Source: Madurella fahalii
Lineage: Eukaryota > Ascomycota > Sordariomycetes > Sordariales
Length of the DNA: 64,000 nucleotides
Assembly (NCBI GenBank): GCA_029876055.1
Contig: CM056875.1
Location: 3,249,001 to 3,313,000 of the forward strand
Reading direction: 5' to 3'
The notes under the pieces are model-generated. The model was not told the DNA's origin. It made no database searches and was given only the letters and a program-made list of their open reading frames with translations. Positions within the stretch are counted from its first letter, which is position 1; each line of letters starts with the position of its first letter. A program made the position numbers and the translations under genes. Of the stretch, positions 21,977 to 34,608 are shown in pieces.

Positions 21977-24900
21977 ATGGAGACCGATTCGTCGGTGGCA
22001 CATCATCCGACTGGCTCGCCGACGCGATCCCGCCAGCAGCAGCTCTCACCGAGAGACCTTCCGGCGCGGGAACCACCATCGCAATCGGAAAGACTATTAC
22101 GTGATGCGCGCCCCCGACGATCACCGCCTAAGCCTGGAAACGACGGCCAACGGCTCAAGACGGGGCGGGGGACAGCAGGCATTGGCCTGGCAAAGACGAA
22201 GTTGTGGGCGTTGGCCAGCGCGCAAACGAAGCCGCTGTTACCTGTCACTGAACGCAGGTCTCACGAAGAGAACCTTGCGGGCCGCCGGCCAAAGAAGGGG
22301 AGCCAGGATGACGACAAGTGGGATCTCACCCCCGAAGGGGGTTCTGCCGGCCGCGAGGGGAGGCAGTTTGCGGTAGCAAATGTCGGGAACAACGGCCGCA
22401 TCTATTTGAGGTAAGACGATGCGTTTACAGCTCCGCTTGCGAGCACCGTCCGAGATTTTATCTCTCGATTTGACGCCGCTACATGACCACAGGCCCGTGT
22501 TGACAGCTCTTGCCAGGCCAACCGTCCGTCCGGCGCATCAGCGCTACCCCCAACCACCTTTTGTGTTCCCCATGACGCCCCCGAGCACCGCCGGTCTGGA
22601 ATTCTTAGATCCGGATCAGCGCCGGGACCCGGGCGCTAGCTCGCAGCTGCACAGCCGACAATGCAGCCCCTCGCATCTTCCCTCTACGTCATCGAGCCTC
22701 GGACGTGGGAGTTTGGGTGAAAAGCAGATCAAGATCCGTCAAAGGCATCGCCGCGCCATGTCCGACTCCACGGTGCCCGACACCAGCGTGGCCAGAGAGT
22801 CTGAGCCGGGCGGATTCAAGGTGGTCATCACGCAGCCGGGCGAGGAGCAGAGGCCAAGGACCGTCGAAGAGATGGATTCGAGTCGGCCCCCATTATTAGA
22901 GGTGACTATTCCTTCGTGGAAGCTGGGAACTCCCAGGTTCAGCGTCCGAGGGACACCTTTCATCCGCGGTTCGTCGTACGCCCCGACGGAGGAGTTCCGC
23001 TCAAGCAGCGCCTCATTCCTCCGCCTCACACCCCACGATGCGACGCCCAGCAGCTCCAGAAAACCGAGCATATTCCCAGGCTCAGGGACACAGCTGCCTC
23101 CAACCGACCCGTCCGACCCTCTCAACCCTTCCTCATCTCGACTCTCCCGCCAGCTGCGGGCAACGTACATGTCCACCCACTTAGTGATCGAGCCTGCCAT
23201 GTTTGATGCTTTAACCTTCAAACCAGCCTGCGACGACCGCACCATTGTCCGGTACTCGGCCGCCGGCTCGGTAACTGCGGCGACACCGCCGCGATTGGTC
23301 GCCGAGATCACGTCTCCCAACTTCCTAGACTACGAACTAGTATCCGACTTCTTCCTCACCTATCGGTCCTTCCTTGAGCCTTCCGACCTCCTCCGCATGT
23401 TGTTTGCGCGACTCAAGTGGGCGCTAAGACGGGACGACGAGATTGGCACAGTGGCGAGGGTCCGCACATTCGTTGCCTTGCGCCATTGGATTCTCAACTA
23501 TTTCATGGATGACTTCGTGGTCGACTACGACCTCCGGGTTATATTTTGTAACCTGCTGAATGAGCTTGTTGACGAGCTGTCGCAGGAGCTGACAGCGCGG
23601 AAAGTACCACTCAAGATTCTGACAGAGCTCAAGAAGTGTTGGCGGAGGGTCTGCGCACAATACTGGGACGGGCCGGATTTTCACGAGTCTCTCGGAGCGG
23701 ATATCCCTATTTCACCGGGGGGGATCGCCGGTCACCGCGATCCAAACTTAGATCCAACTTTTTGGTTGCGACCGGACAGCGGGCCGCCGCAGCTGGATGA
23801 CCTAGTTGTGCCGGCCAGTACTCGCTCGCGCACAAGCTTCTACGCCGGTATGTCGCGCGCCGGCCACATCGACTCTGTCGCGGTTGGCGAGCGGCCATCG
23901 ACTCCCGACAATATCCTGGACGACGATGAGTTGGAGAGGAACGCGGCTTCACCGATCAGCATTGCTAGTGTCGATGTGATTTCCTGCTCGTTCCCTACCA
24001 AGAATGCCCGGTTTGTGCAGCCCGGCGCTAGCCTACCGCTGGCCGCACACCCGGCCGACCCCAGCGCCGTAAACCACAATGCTGATCCAATCGCGACAAC
24101 ACCCCGCGCTCTCGTCGGCAAGCGGCTCCGCTCACAGCCTTCGCATAAGCGCAACGGGAGCCTCAGTGATTCCTTGCGTGACCACGTGAGCCTGACGGAG
24201 AAGGTTATTTACAAAAACGCCGAGTTTCTGTTGGCCCTTCCGTACGCAGGGAGCCTGGTCCGCGGCAACTTGTTCCCGCCTTCACAAGCCTTCGTTGAGG
24301 CTCTTCCGCCAAGCACTAACGGAGCATCGGCAAGGCAAACTGCTCTGTTCCAGACGCCGCCTGTTGAATTGACCAAGGTGAATACTGTGGCATCAGCCAT
24401 GTCTAGCCAAGGCATGAAGCGGCTTCTGGGCAGCGTACGGCGGGCTCTGAGTACTAAGGGACAGAATGTGTCACCCACTCAGGGGAGCTTCATCAACATC
24501 TCGCCGCTTGGACCCAGGGGCGTGACGACTAACAGACTACCCGGTACTCCAATAGTACCTCAGGCGCGGTCGCGACAGAATCGCGCTCGCCCCGTCCTCC
24601 GGATCGACGTGCTCGGGGCAGAGATTGCCGAAGATTTCAAGAAGGCTGTGCGTGAAGACTCTGCGACCGGGAATGAGAAATCCGATTCCATGTCCGCTCC
24701 TGATCCTGGCTTCAGAGTTCCCGGCAATGTACCGGAATACTCGACCGCGCATATGGATACTTCTTTTAGTTTCTCAAGCGACAATGGTGACGGCCGGCCA
24801 ACAAGCGACATGGGCATTACTACTGGAAGCAAATCCATTGTCATCGTCGACGATACCTCAATGCTGCCGGAAAATTATCCCCTCATGACGGGCGCTATAC

Positions 24901-27551
24901 CGGCTATCAGCTCATCCGTCGAGGCCTTCGCCGAAGCATTCGCTCGACATGGTACTGGCCCCACACCACCGAACACGCCGCCTGGACGTCCCGTGGGAAC
25001 ACCCAGGAGGTCCTCGTACATACTGGGCCAGCACATTCTCCGCCATTCTCTCTCAACAGATCCTCTACCGCCATTCGTTCCGGATATGGATACTCTCGGG
25101 TCAAATCACTCCCAATCCCGGGATTTCGCCCGTCCGTCTCTCGATTTTCTGGATCAAAACCCGAATCAGCCGCCGCTCAGCGGTGTAAGAGGGCACACGA
25201 GACAAGCCTCGAGCAAATCCTTCGTCTCGAATCGCTCGGGACGCCATCCGCGTTACGCATCCTTCACCAGCGGCATTAGTCGTCAGCCAACTGTCCGAAG
25301 CTTCGATGCTACGACGATTTCAGGGCAGTCGGTGGACGACTCATCCCAAGTTCTTGTCCCGCGGCCGCTTCGAGTCCTCAGAAGAAGACCAGGCGGCGAC
25401 CTCCGGGCCGTGGCTAATGCTGGCGATCTCGATCCGACAACATTGAGGAGGTCGCGGTCCGTCGGGTCTCTGACCACGTACTCCGAGTCCATGCATAGCT
25501 CTTTTCTCCGCAGCCCTGTTGCTGATTCTAGTGGTTACGTTGACGTTGTCGCGAGCGATTACTCGCCAGGTCACGCCGAGACATTCTCTCTGGGTGCTAT
25601 CATGGAGCAGAACCCGAAGCGCAATCTCTCACTGTTCAGCACTCACTCATCTAAACCGGTCATGCGGCCGTCGTTTGAAGCCGAAGCCCAGAAATTGGCG
25701 CAGATACCTGATGACATGGATGACGATGGCGGTGTCGAATCCGCGCTGCTGAAATTGGAGGGCAAGTACCACAAAAAAATTGGCGCCAAGCTGTCGATGG
25801 ATCTACGAAGACCTCCGCAGGTCGATGTTTCTCTGAACATTGGATCGGGAGAGGCTGACGAGAGTGCTGCGGTTGAGGAGAAGAAGGAGCATCGCCACGT
25901 CCACCTAGGCGATGAGCCACATCCGCCGTCTCCATCGACCAGACCTACTACAGTAACTGCTCAGGGCGGTCTGTTGGATGTGGCAAGTTGCAGCGGACGC
26001 CACGGTGATCTCCAGTCGTTTCTGTCGGACGATTCTAGAGGATCTTACTCCTCAATACCATTGCTGGACCGCGGCCTTACGGATGAGGGACGCAGCAAAC
26101 ACACCTTGACTCGGGAATGGACTGATCGTTCTATCCTGCAGGGATCCGACGAGGGCGCCGCAACGCCATCGGATGGCCGCAGCATTCACGACTCTCAGCA
26201 CCCTTCCTATGACTTCATCAGTAAGACTAACAGCTTGGATCAAATTCGACCTGGAACGACTGTGCCGGAAGCGGAGCCGTCACGCGGCAGCATTGATCAC
26301 TCATTTCTCAACGTGGAGAGTGATCATGACAGCGATCTCTCTTCCGAGCTGTCAGACGACGACCATGATACCAAAGATGCTGGGGTGTTTGCGCCATCAA
26401 ACATAGGCGTTGCTGTATCTTCCTTGCCTGCTCATCCCCTTGCCGAGACGCGACCGGACGCTGCCGCACAACCCAACCCACCGTCCCCACCAATGACATT
26501 TGTCCAAGCCCTCCATCTATCTCCGGAAGCCGCCTACGTTCCGACGCTGCGAGACCATCAGGTCTGGGAGAAGCCGCTTCCACCAACCCCCGACACAACG
26601 CCCACCACCGCAGCGGCGCCGTACGGTCAAGTGCCACTTTTGTCGCCGGCAGACCCCACGGGCACCAAGGAAGCACTTCGCAACGCACCCAAGCTCGAGA
26701 TTCCGGACCCGATTACGGAAACTACCATTGCATCCGTCAGCAAGTACTCGGTCCATCTGCCGTTCATTCTTGCGTTCGACAGCGACATCCTGGCCCAGCA
26801 GTTCACCCTCATCGAGAAGGATGCGCTCAACGAGATCGACTGGAAGGAACTGATCGATATGCGCTGGAAGAACGCCGAGCAAAACGGTGCAAACGTCCGC
26901 AGTTGGGTCTCATTCCTCCGCGATACGGACGCGCGAGGCGTTGAGGTCGTGATCGCGCGCTTTAACATCATGGTCAAGTGGGCCATTTCCGAGATAGTCC
27001 TGACGCAGGACATTGAGGAGCGGGCGCGGTGCATCATCAAGTTCATCCACATTGCCTCTCACTGCCGCCGATACCGCAACTTTGCCACCATGAGCCAGTT
27101 GGCGATTGCGCTTACAAGCAACGAGATCAGCCGTCTAACCAAGACGTGGGCCATGGTCCCCGCTGGCGAACAACGAACTCTACGGGATTTGGAGACGCTC
27201 ATGTCCCCTACGAGGAACTTTTACAATATGCGTGCCGAGATGGAGGGCGGCGGGCCAATCGGGCCTGCTGCGGCTGAGATGGGATGTATTCCGTTTGTGG
27301 GCATCTACACGCACGATCTACTCTTCAACGCGCAGAAGCCGAGCGAGATCGCGAGCTCCCCGACGACGGCGCCCCTCGTCAACTTTGAGCGGTGCAGGAC
27401 CGCGGCAAGCGTGGTCAAGACGCTGCTGCGGCTGCTGGAGGCTAGCACGCTGTACGCGTTTCAACCCATCGAGGGCATCACGGAGCGTTGTCTGTGGATG
27501 AGTGCGCTCTCGGACGAGGAGATTCGGCGGCTTAGCGACAGCTTGGAGTGA
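21977..27551 (+). CDS. LTE1: RasGEF-domain protein, LTE1-like mitotic-exit regulator
   Basis: Very large protein of about 1,820 aa. Exon 1 is 21977..22410 and ends TTGAG before a GTAAGA donor. Exon 2 runs to 27551 and starts at 22493 or 22517; both acceptors keep the frame. A RasGEF N-terminal domain (LVAEITSPNFLDYELVSDFF, FLTYRSFLEPSDLLRML) lies in the first third. The catalytic RasGEF domain occupies the last about 270 residues (AQQFTLIEKDALNEIDWKEL, FIHIASHCRRYRNFATMSQL, PFVGIYTHDLLFN). The roughly 1,000 residues between are Ser/Pro-rich and probably disordered. This layout is that of yeast Lte1, which acts in mitotic exit and polarity; GEF activity toward a small GTPase is inferred from the domain. 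Exon 1 encodes a basic Ser/Pro/Arg head. Confidence 0.88.
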
Positions 27552-28766
27552 ATGACGACTTCGGCACATTGACGACTAGACCCAAGACGACCGCGATGCT
27601 TCCTCGGTAGATGTGCTTTATCTACGGCCTACACTTATTTCTTTTTTTTTTCTCTTTTTCGGGTTCCAGCGTTTCCAACGGCCGAACCCCCCGACATGAC
27701 ATACATGACATGATCATCCATTCCTTAGAGAGCCGATTTGCTCGCGCATACATACACTACTGCACAACCACACGACTACCCGGCTGCTGCAACACAGCTG
27801 TCGTCACACCATCAAACCGATCGAATACATCCTCAGTTACCATCACCGCAATAATACACCCTTTTGCGGAACCTACCCGGCTATCCAACGGATCTTCAAT
27901 GCCATTTTCTGTGTTTAATCTACTTACCTACACACATTCGGCCTAAGCTCCTCTGTTTCCTTGTGTCTATTTGTTTGTTATTTACAGTTGGGGTCAAACA
28001 TCCCGGTCTGGCCGGGACAGAATAGCGGGGCGCATCCGGTGTTCAAGTTTCTTTATTTATTAATTTATTTATTATTTTGTGATGGGATGGGCACCTGATG
28101 CATCGTCTGCTGGGTGGGATGGGAAGATGGGAAGCGATGGGTGGATGCCTTGTTGTACCTTGCTGTTTGCCGCCCCGTCTTGTTTTTTTTTTTTTTTTTT
28201 TTTTCCTAAGCTGGCTGGGAGAGGAGGCGGTTTTGCGCATCTTTTACTGTATTGTTCTTTTGTGTATCTGCGAAGTCTGGAGTGTTTGTGTGGTTTTGAG
28301 ATATCCCTATTGGCTTGTGTTGTGTTGTCGTTGACTGCTGTATATTGAGGCGGTGATATTAGAGAAGTGGAAGATTATGGGTAGATGGACGGACGGACGG
28401 ACAGACGGACGGGTTGTGGCTGATACCCGGAGAGACGAGGCTAGTGTAGCAATTGAAAACTCTGGATTGCACTTGATTAAATAAAGAAGTCCAGAAAACT
28501 ACCAGGAGGCTCTGACCTAAACTCTTGTACATGGAGGGATAGAAAGGGGATATGCACTGTGAAAGTGATGTATCCTCTTACTCCCGCAACAACTAATCAG
28601 ACTCGAATGGAAACTTAACGGCCCCTCATCGTCTGCTGCTTAAATACGCAAGCAGTGACCTCGAATGCCTATTCCCTGCCGTATTATCCCCGAGGCCGTC
28701 TTCATCCCAAGTCCTCCATTCACCAATCCCAGTCAAGCTCACAGCTCCTGAAGCAGAGCGTTCATA
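27552..28766. other. Convergent 3' region LTE1 / unknown coiled-coil gene
   Basis: About 1.2 kb holding the 3' ends of two convergent genes. It contains TTTATT-rich stretches near 28053, a T-run of over 20 bases at 28183-28204 and a (GGAC)n tract at 28390-28410. No coding sequence is supported. Confidence 0.5.
28183..28204. repeat. Poly-T tract
   Basis: An uninterrupted run of about 22 T residues between LTE1 and the next gene. It could be a plus-strand terminator element or an old poly(A)-type insertion scar; no flanking duplication is evident. Confidence 0.8.
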
Positions 28767-30092
28767 TCAACCTTTCTTGACCCCCTTGCCGTGCGTTGCG
28801 CCGGTTCCGACTTGTGCCCCGGCCACTAGGGCTGCTGGGGGAGTCGGCAGCTCGACAATACCACCGCTCGCAGCACGCTTTACTTTTGGCGATCCGGGAT
28901 TGCTGCCATTGCCTGGCTGCTTCCGCTTCCCTAGGAGATTGGCCTGGGCACCGTCAGCACGGGCCGGCTTAGCCAGCGCGACCTTAGTGGAAATATCGGC
29001 GGCAGCGATGAGCTTGCGGAGCTCGTCATTCTCCTTCTGTAGCTTGGCTGTGACGGTGTGCAGGCTCTCAAGCTGCAAGCGGCAGGAATGCATTTGATCG
29101 TCAATCTTGGTAACAACCAGGTTGCTAATGGTGTTGTCGACCTCATCCTTTGTCTCCTTGACGGAATCCTTGACGCGATGGAGGCCCGCGCTGATGCGTG
29201 TAAGAGCAGAACTAAACTCGCCGCGCTTGATGATTGTGTCGCCGGTGACTGTGGCGTCGAGCCGCGCAATCGCGGCTTTCACGTCGGCGATATCGACCAC
29301 GACTTTATCGAGCAGGGCGTCGGCATTGGCCGAGCGAGGAGCAGTCCTGGCCACCATCCGCTTTAGATCCCGCACAAGGTAGCTGCCCATCCATGCAAGG
29401 CCAAGCTCCCCAAGCAATCCAGCGATAGTGCTATTCAGATCAGCACTCGGAGAGCAGTACCGCAGAGCCAAGATCTCCTCATGGGCAGGCAGAGGCTCAG
29501 AAATGGCCCCTCTCCCAAGGGCTTCTCGACGCGCCCGGCGTAGTTTGTCCTCGATCTGACGCACATACCGGTTCGCAGAAAACGAGTTCTGCTTGCCGTA
29601 TGTGACATTGTCATGAAACTTGGCGATGTAGTGACCGACCCTACCCAAGAACTCGCCGTCATCTGTGATCTCTCCGCGCGCGCGACCGACACAGACAGAT
29701 ACCGGCGCAATGACAAAGCTCTTGTCTAGCGGGTACAGCGATCCGTATTGGGAAGTAGGGTTGAGCAGCATATGCATGTCAACCACAGTCTTGGGGTTCC
29801 CATTGTTGTCTTCGTCACTGCCGCCTTCCTGGTCATAATCATCCTCGCTGTTCTCCCATGCTAGCCTCGGTCTTGTTGGCGGGACACTAGCCGGAGTTAG
29901 CATTGACCGCGTACCAGGGAAGCTGGTTGAGTTGATTGGCGATGCTTACACGGGCTTGAAGCTGCTTCCTCTTTTTTCTTTTGCCTTGGCTGCTTTCATG
30001 ACGGCAGTGATGGTTGTAACTTCGTCGTCATGCTGGAGAGCGGGCACATCGATGACGGCTCCGCCAGGATTCTTGATTCTGTAATTGGCCAT
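28767..30092 (-). CDS. Coiled-coil protein of unknown function
   Basis: I do not recognise this protein. Two exons, complement(29950..30092) and complement(28767..29886), are joined by a 63-bp intron (donor GTAAGC, branch GCTAACT, acceptor CTAG) and give 420 aa. The head begins MANYRIKNPGGAVIDVP and has a Lys-rich helix. An acidic linker follows (ENSEDDYDQEGGSDEDNN), then a mixed globular region (EFLGRVGHYIAKFHDNVTYG, SFSANRYVRQIEDKLRRARR). From about residue 250 there is a long heptad-like helix (ISAGLHRVKDSVKETKDEVD, LQLESLHTVTAKLQKENDEL) that predicts a coiled coil. The tail is basic with KRKQPGNGSNPGSPKVKR, a possible bipartite nuclear signal. There is no signal peptide or membrane segment. 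Confidence 0.75.
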
Positions 30093-31736
30093 GCTTGGAC
30101 TCGAGAACTAGCGATCAGATCTGGTTAGACGCGCTGGTTAACGTGAAACTCGGATTTTAAGTTATGTGTGTTCTCTCAAGCTCTCTTTGTGCTTGGTAAC
30201 GCTCTTTTCGATTAACTGGCGGGGTTATGCTTGCCTTAGATGTAAAGACCGGTAAGATTGCTTATTCGGAAAAGCGATCAAAAACGCAGGAAAATGCGGA
30301 TAATAAGTGGTTCAGTGATGGAAATGATGGTGCTGACCTTGCGGATCATGGAATCGCTGTTTGTTGTCACTGAATTCAAAGCGGGCGCCACCAGAGACTC
30401 GAATTATGCGAGTTTGGTTGAAGAGAGTGGAGGAAAACGATTTTTGTGGTGGGATTGGAGAGATCAAAGTTGCAGAGACGCGCCTTGCGCGCGATGGGTT
30501 CAGGGACTTTGATAGATAAGGGGGCATTCAAAACAAGAGAGGTGATGTTGGGAGGTTGCAATAGCTGCCGTCAAGCGATATACACGCTAGCTTTGCTGAT
30601 CACCATGAAACTGAGGTTCATATCCTAAGTGATACTTGACGACGTCGTGGACATCCCATCAAGTTGAGGTGGCCCAAATCGTTTAACCAGGCCATGGTAA
30701 GTTGTGAATTGGATCCCCAACAAGTGGTTCACGGTTATAGGTGAAGGTTGCTCCTAGTATACGCAGATGGCGCTGATCATACTTAAGAGCTGTGGCTGAG
30801 GCAAATATGTAGTCAGAACGCTGCTTAACTGGAGCCTTTACATTCTGAAAGAACTGAGACGTAGCTGGAGCTACAAAATTTGGTTATGAATTTGCCCATG
30901 AATTAGCTATTAAAAACACAGGGAACCTGATAGCGATAGCAGTAATAAGATGCGTATTGCTGAGAAGAGCATGACTGAGACTTCGATGGAGAAGCTGCAG
31001 GACAGGATGACAGTAGTCGAGACTGTTAGGCGAGGGGCTCATTGGAGTGGGCGGCTCTCTTTCTGCCTTAGTTGAGTCACCAGGGAGCTCTATATCATCT
31101 GGGAAAACATAAGACATCGGGGGATATACAAGGCGAATGCTACGAAGGAGCAAAGCGAGAGTTGTATTAACAAGGATTACGAGATACTCCGTCGAATCGT
31201 CTAATTATATGAAACATTGAGCAACGGCTGTAAACCGTTTCCGGATATGGCTCCTACTTCCGACTTCACATGAAACGGCAGTAATCAATCGTCCAAACAT
31301 TGAGTTGCACGTAGCGCCTAGCAGACAATTCCGCGGTTCCGCTGCACATATCATGAGGAAACGCTAGAATTTTGAAGTCGGGGCAAAATCTGCCTGTTCC
31401 CATTGCTAGAAACCATCTAACCACCCCTTATCAGCCCGAGACCTGACAAAGAGTCCTAAAGCACGGCGGGATAACGATTAAGTCCACCCCTTTTGACCCC
31501 ACAGGGCATTCCCCCTCTCCAGAAAACCCAGAGAGGATATCTTTCCCTCATTAGTGCGGTCAAGTTTACCTTCGCCTAGGACCTCGTTGTGCAGAGAATC
31601 CGAACCGTGGAAGAACAGTCCTTATCAAACCGATGCAAGGGGGTGAATCGGCGAGAATCAAGCCAGAGAGATAGATCCCTTGTCCATGCCACCAGTGCGC
31701 CTGACCCCAAATTCTTTTTTATTTTGACCAACTCGT
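30093..31736. other. Intergenic stretch upstream of the coiled-coil gene
   Basis: About 1.6 kb between the start of the coiled-coil gene and the stop of RPS0. It is more AT-rich than its neighbours and holds only short frames of poor quality. No repeat, tRNA or element termini are visible. Confidence 0.45.
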
Positions 31737-32890
31737 CTACCAGCCCGAGGCCTCCTTGGGGGCCTCGGCAGCCCACTCGCTAGTGGTGGCGGCGGCGGCG
31801 CCAGTCTCCCAGGAAACGGGCTGGGCCTCGCTCCACTCAGTAGTGGCGGCAGCAGCCGGGAAGGCAGCCGGGGCCGCCTCCCAGTCACCAGCGCCAGCAG
31901 GGAAACCGGACTCAATGGCAACCGGGCCCTCCTCCTCAACGCCGGGGAGCTTCTCCTCCTCGACCTTCTCCTCAGCCTCGGCCTCAGGGTCGCGGTCTGC
32001 GTGATGCGGTCAGTTTCGGAATTTTACCAATGGTCACGGTGGGGAGTACATACAGAAGTACAGATCAACCATGACGTCCCAAGGGGTCTCGCGGTTATAG
32101 ATGGTGCCGCGGAGGCGGAGGACCTCCCGCGCAAGCATCCACCAGACCAGGCCAATAGCATGACGACCCTTGTTGTTGGTCGGGATGGCAACATCGACGT
32201 ACTCGGTGGGCGAGTCGGTGTCGCAGAGGGCAATGACGGGGATGTTGACATAGCTAGCTTCCTTGATGGCCTGGGCGTCGGTGCGGGGGTCCGTGACAAC
32301 GATCAGGCGGGGCTCCTTGAACGAGCGGGTGATGTAGTTGGTGAAGGAACCGGGGGTGAAGCGGCCGGCGATAGCCTGAGCGCCGGTGTGGGCGGCGAAC
32401 TTGAGGACGGCACGCTGGCCATAAGGACGAGCCGAGATAACGCAGACATCGCTCGGGTTATCAATGGCGGCAATGATGCGGGCGGCGAGGACAATCTTCT
32501 CCCTGTAGACATGTCAACGGCTTCCTCTTCACGAAATGTGGAATCTCTAGCCACGAGGCGAAAGCGCTCCGCCGGCGTCAAATCCCAAAGCCACATACCA
32601 GGTCTTGCCGATGTTGATGACGTTCACGCCGTCGGCACGAGTCTTCCAGAGGTAAGCTGTGCGCAGATACCTGTCAGATCTTCCTTCTACCGCCGCATAT
32701 TCGATCGGGGTTATTTACGCTGCATGTGAACACCGAGGCTATCGCGAACCGTTAGTATGCGCCTTCACAGCGATCATCACGAAACCGGGAAAACGCACTT
32801 CTTGGAGCCGATATGGCACTGAGCAGCAAGCAGCTGCTCAATGTCGGAGCTTGTGGCATTGAAAATTGACGGGAGGTTTTGGGGCGCCAT
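31737..32890 (-). CDS. RPS0: 40S ribosomal protein S0 (uS2)
   Basis: Cytosolic small-subunit protein of the uS2/laminin-receptor family. Five exons on the minus strand: 32799..32890, 32719..32738, 32599..32656, 32054..32502 and 31737..31996, giving 292 aa. Exon 2 is a 20-nt micro-exon. The joined protein starts MAPQNLPSIFNATSSDIEQL and continues [40 protein letters not shown] and FTPGSFTNYITRSFKEPRLI, all diagnostic of RPS0. The C-terminal tail is acidic and Ala/Trp-rich (EWSEAQPVSWETG, EWAAEAPKEASGW), as in fungal RPS0. Intron-dense structure near the start codon is typical of highly expressed fungal ribosomal genes. Confidence 0.96.
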
Positions 32891-33336
32891 CTTGACTGTG
32901 CTTTCTCTCGCGGACGTGACGACGGGAGAAAGATGTCAAGGTTCTGGCGTTATTAGGGGTGGGATATATTTTTTCTGCCTCTGAGAAGCTGCAAGCGGAG
33001 CTCGACGATTTTGGCACACAAAATCAATTTTGTGGAGAGCCCCGCCAGGGTTGTGGTTGCTGCCGGGCCAGAATCGCACCCAGACCTTGCGGGCCGACGC
33101 CAGCTGGTGCCGCGGTGAGACACTTTCTGACCAAGAGATCGGAATTATTTAGCCGCCATTTTGCCGAGTCAGGGCCTTGGCAGAGTACAAACATATGCTG
33201 GACACCAAATTAGGCCTAGCGTCAACTGGCTCCAAACTCTGGGCTGCGGTCTCAGCGAGAAAGTTGTGAGCAGCAGCGACTCGCGAAACCGAATCAACGG
33301 AGCGCCGGGGAGATCGACCCATCCACCACCTTCGCG
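32891..33336. other. Divergent promoter RPS0 / mitochondrial uS15
   Basis: About 450 bp between the divergent starts of a cytosolic and a mitochondrial ribosomal protein gene. It should hold both promoters. No recognised site stands out. Confidence 0.5.
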
Positions 33337-34359
33337 ATGCCTCCTCGGATATCCGGCCCCCAGGGGCTGCGAAGCCTTACACGTGAGCTTGTCCATTGAG
33401 CGCTCTGTCTTGTGAAATCAGTTGCACTAATCCTTGCTCCGCCAGTATGCCTTCGACCGGCCCAGGTCCCGACCCCCAGTCTCCTGCCTCTGACGCAGAC
33501 GGCCAACATCTCGATGAAGGAGAAGAGGAAGCGCATGAGGCAGGATCCCTATGGCTGGGCGCAGGCTCAGCAGCGCAAGAATGCCAATCTCAAGCGGCAG
33601 GAGGAACTCGACAAGGATCGCAAGCCGGCTTGGGGCCACCCCGTGCATGGCATCACGACGCCCTTCGTTGAGTCGTTTGACTCGGCCGGTCAGGCCCCGT
33701 TGTCGACCCCGCCGGTTGACGGCGACGGCAATCCTCTCGAAGAGCCCCATCCTCTTCCTACTTCGCCACATATCCTCAGCAACATGCTCACCAGGGAAGA
33801 GCTCGAAAATGCCCTCGAGAGGTCCCGCAAGCTGACCCAGCCGGTGCCGGGCGGCGATCTTACGGCGTCAGACCCGACGAGGGAGGCGCTTGAAATGGAG
33901 GCCCACGAAATGAGGCACAAGAAGGCCGAGACTGCGCTGCGACTCCTCACGGACCTCAATACCGGCAGCGCCAAGGACCGGAAACACGCCAACATCCGGC
34001 GGTGCATCGAGACGTTTGGTCGGCACGTCACGGACAAGACCCTCCCGAGGCCAGCGCCGCCACCGGCACTTGGAGTTGTGCCGCAGCCGAAACCCCCCCG
34101 CGCTGGGCCGGACACGGGAAGCAGCGAGGTGCAGATTGCCATCCTGACGGCCAAGATCAGGGCACTCGCGTTGGCGCTCGAGGGTCCCAAGGGCCACAAG
34201 GACAAGAACAACAAGAGGAGTTTGAGGCTGCTGTGCCACAAGCGGCAGCGGCTGCTGCGGTATATGGAAAGGAAGGAGAGAGGAAGCGGGCGGTGGCAGT
34301 ATCTGGTTGAGACGCTGGGTCTGACCGGAGCTACGTACAAGGAGCAAATCACTCTCTAG
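33337..34359 (+). CDS. Mitochondrial small-subunit ribosomal protein uS15m
   Basis: Two exons, 33337..33382 and 33446..34359, encode 319 aa. The short first exon gives a basic, Arg-rich N-terminus (MPPRISGPQGLRSLT) that fits a mitochondrial presequence; the intron has a GTGAGC donor and GCCAG acceptor. The C-terminal about 90 residues carry the S15 signature (GSSEVQIAILTAKIRALALA, LRLLCHKRQRLLRYMERKE). Fungal mitochondrial S15 proteins (MRPS28 in yeast) are much longer than bacterial S15, as here. The middle region is Pro-rich with a charged helix (EALEMEAHEMRHKKAETALR). It acts in the mitoribosome small subunit. Confidence 0.92.
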
Positions 34360-34608
34360 TAATCGGACGGACGGAGAAGGAATAGAAGAAGAGAGCCGGT
34401 GTAAAAAAGACAATGAGATGTGCAACTTCTCTATGTACAATACCGACAGAATAGACCGGAACGCGCAAAGATTCCCGCATCTTGCAGGTCCATATCGCCG
34501 CCTCGGCGGCCGTTCGCCCATACGCCGTTGACCTATAAATTCATGCTCGCGGGTTCCCCATACATTCTACAGAACTTGAAATCCAAAAGAAAACACAGTG
34601 GCCCCACA

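Noticed and set aside
28388..28412. (GGAC)n tract as a CRISPR-like or telomeric repeat
   Set aside because: Only a few tetranucleotide copies with no spacer structure and no TTAGGG; it is simple-sequence DNA.
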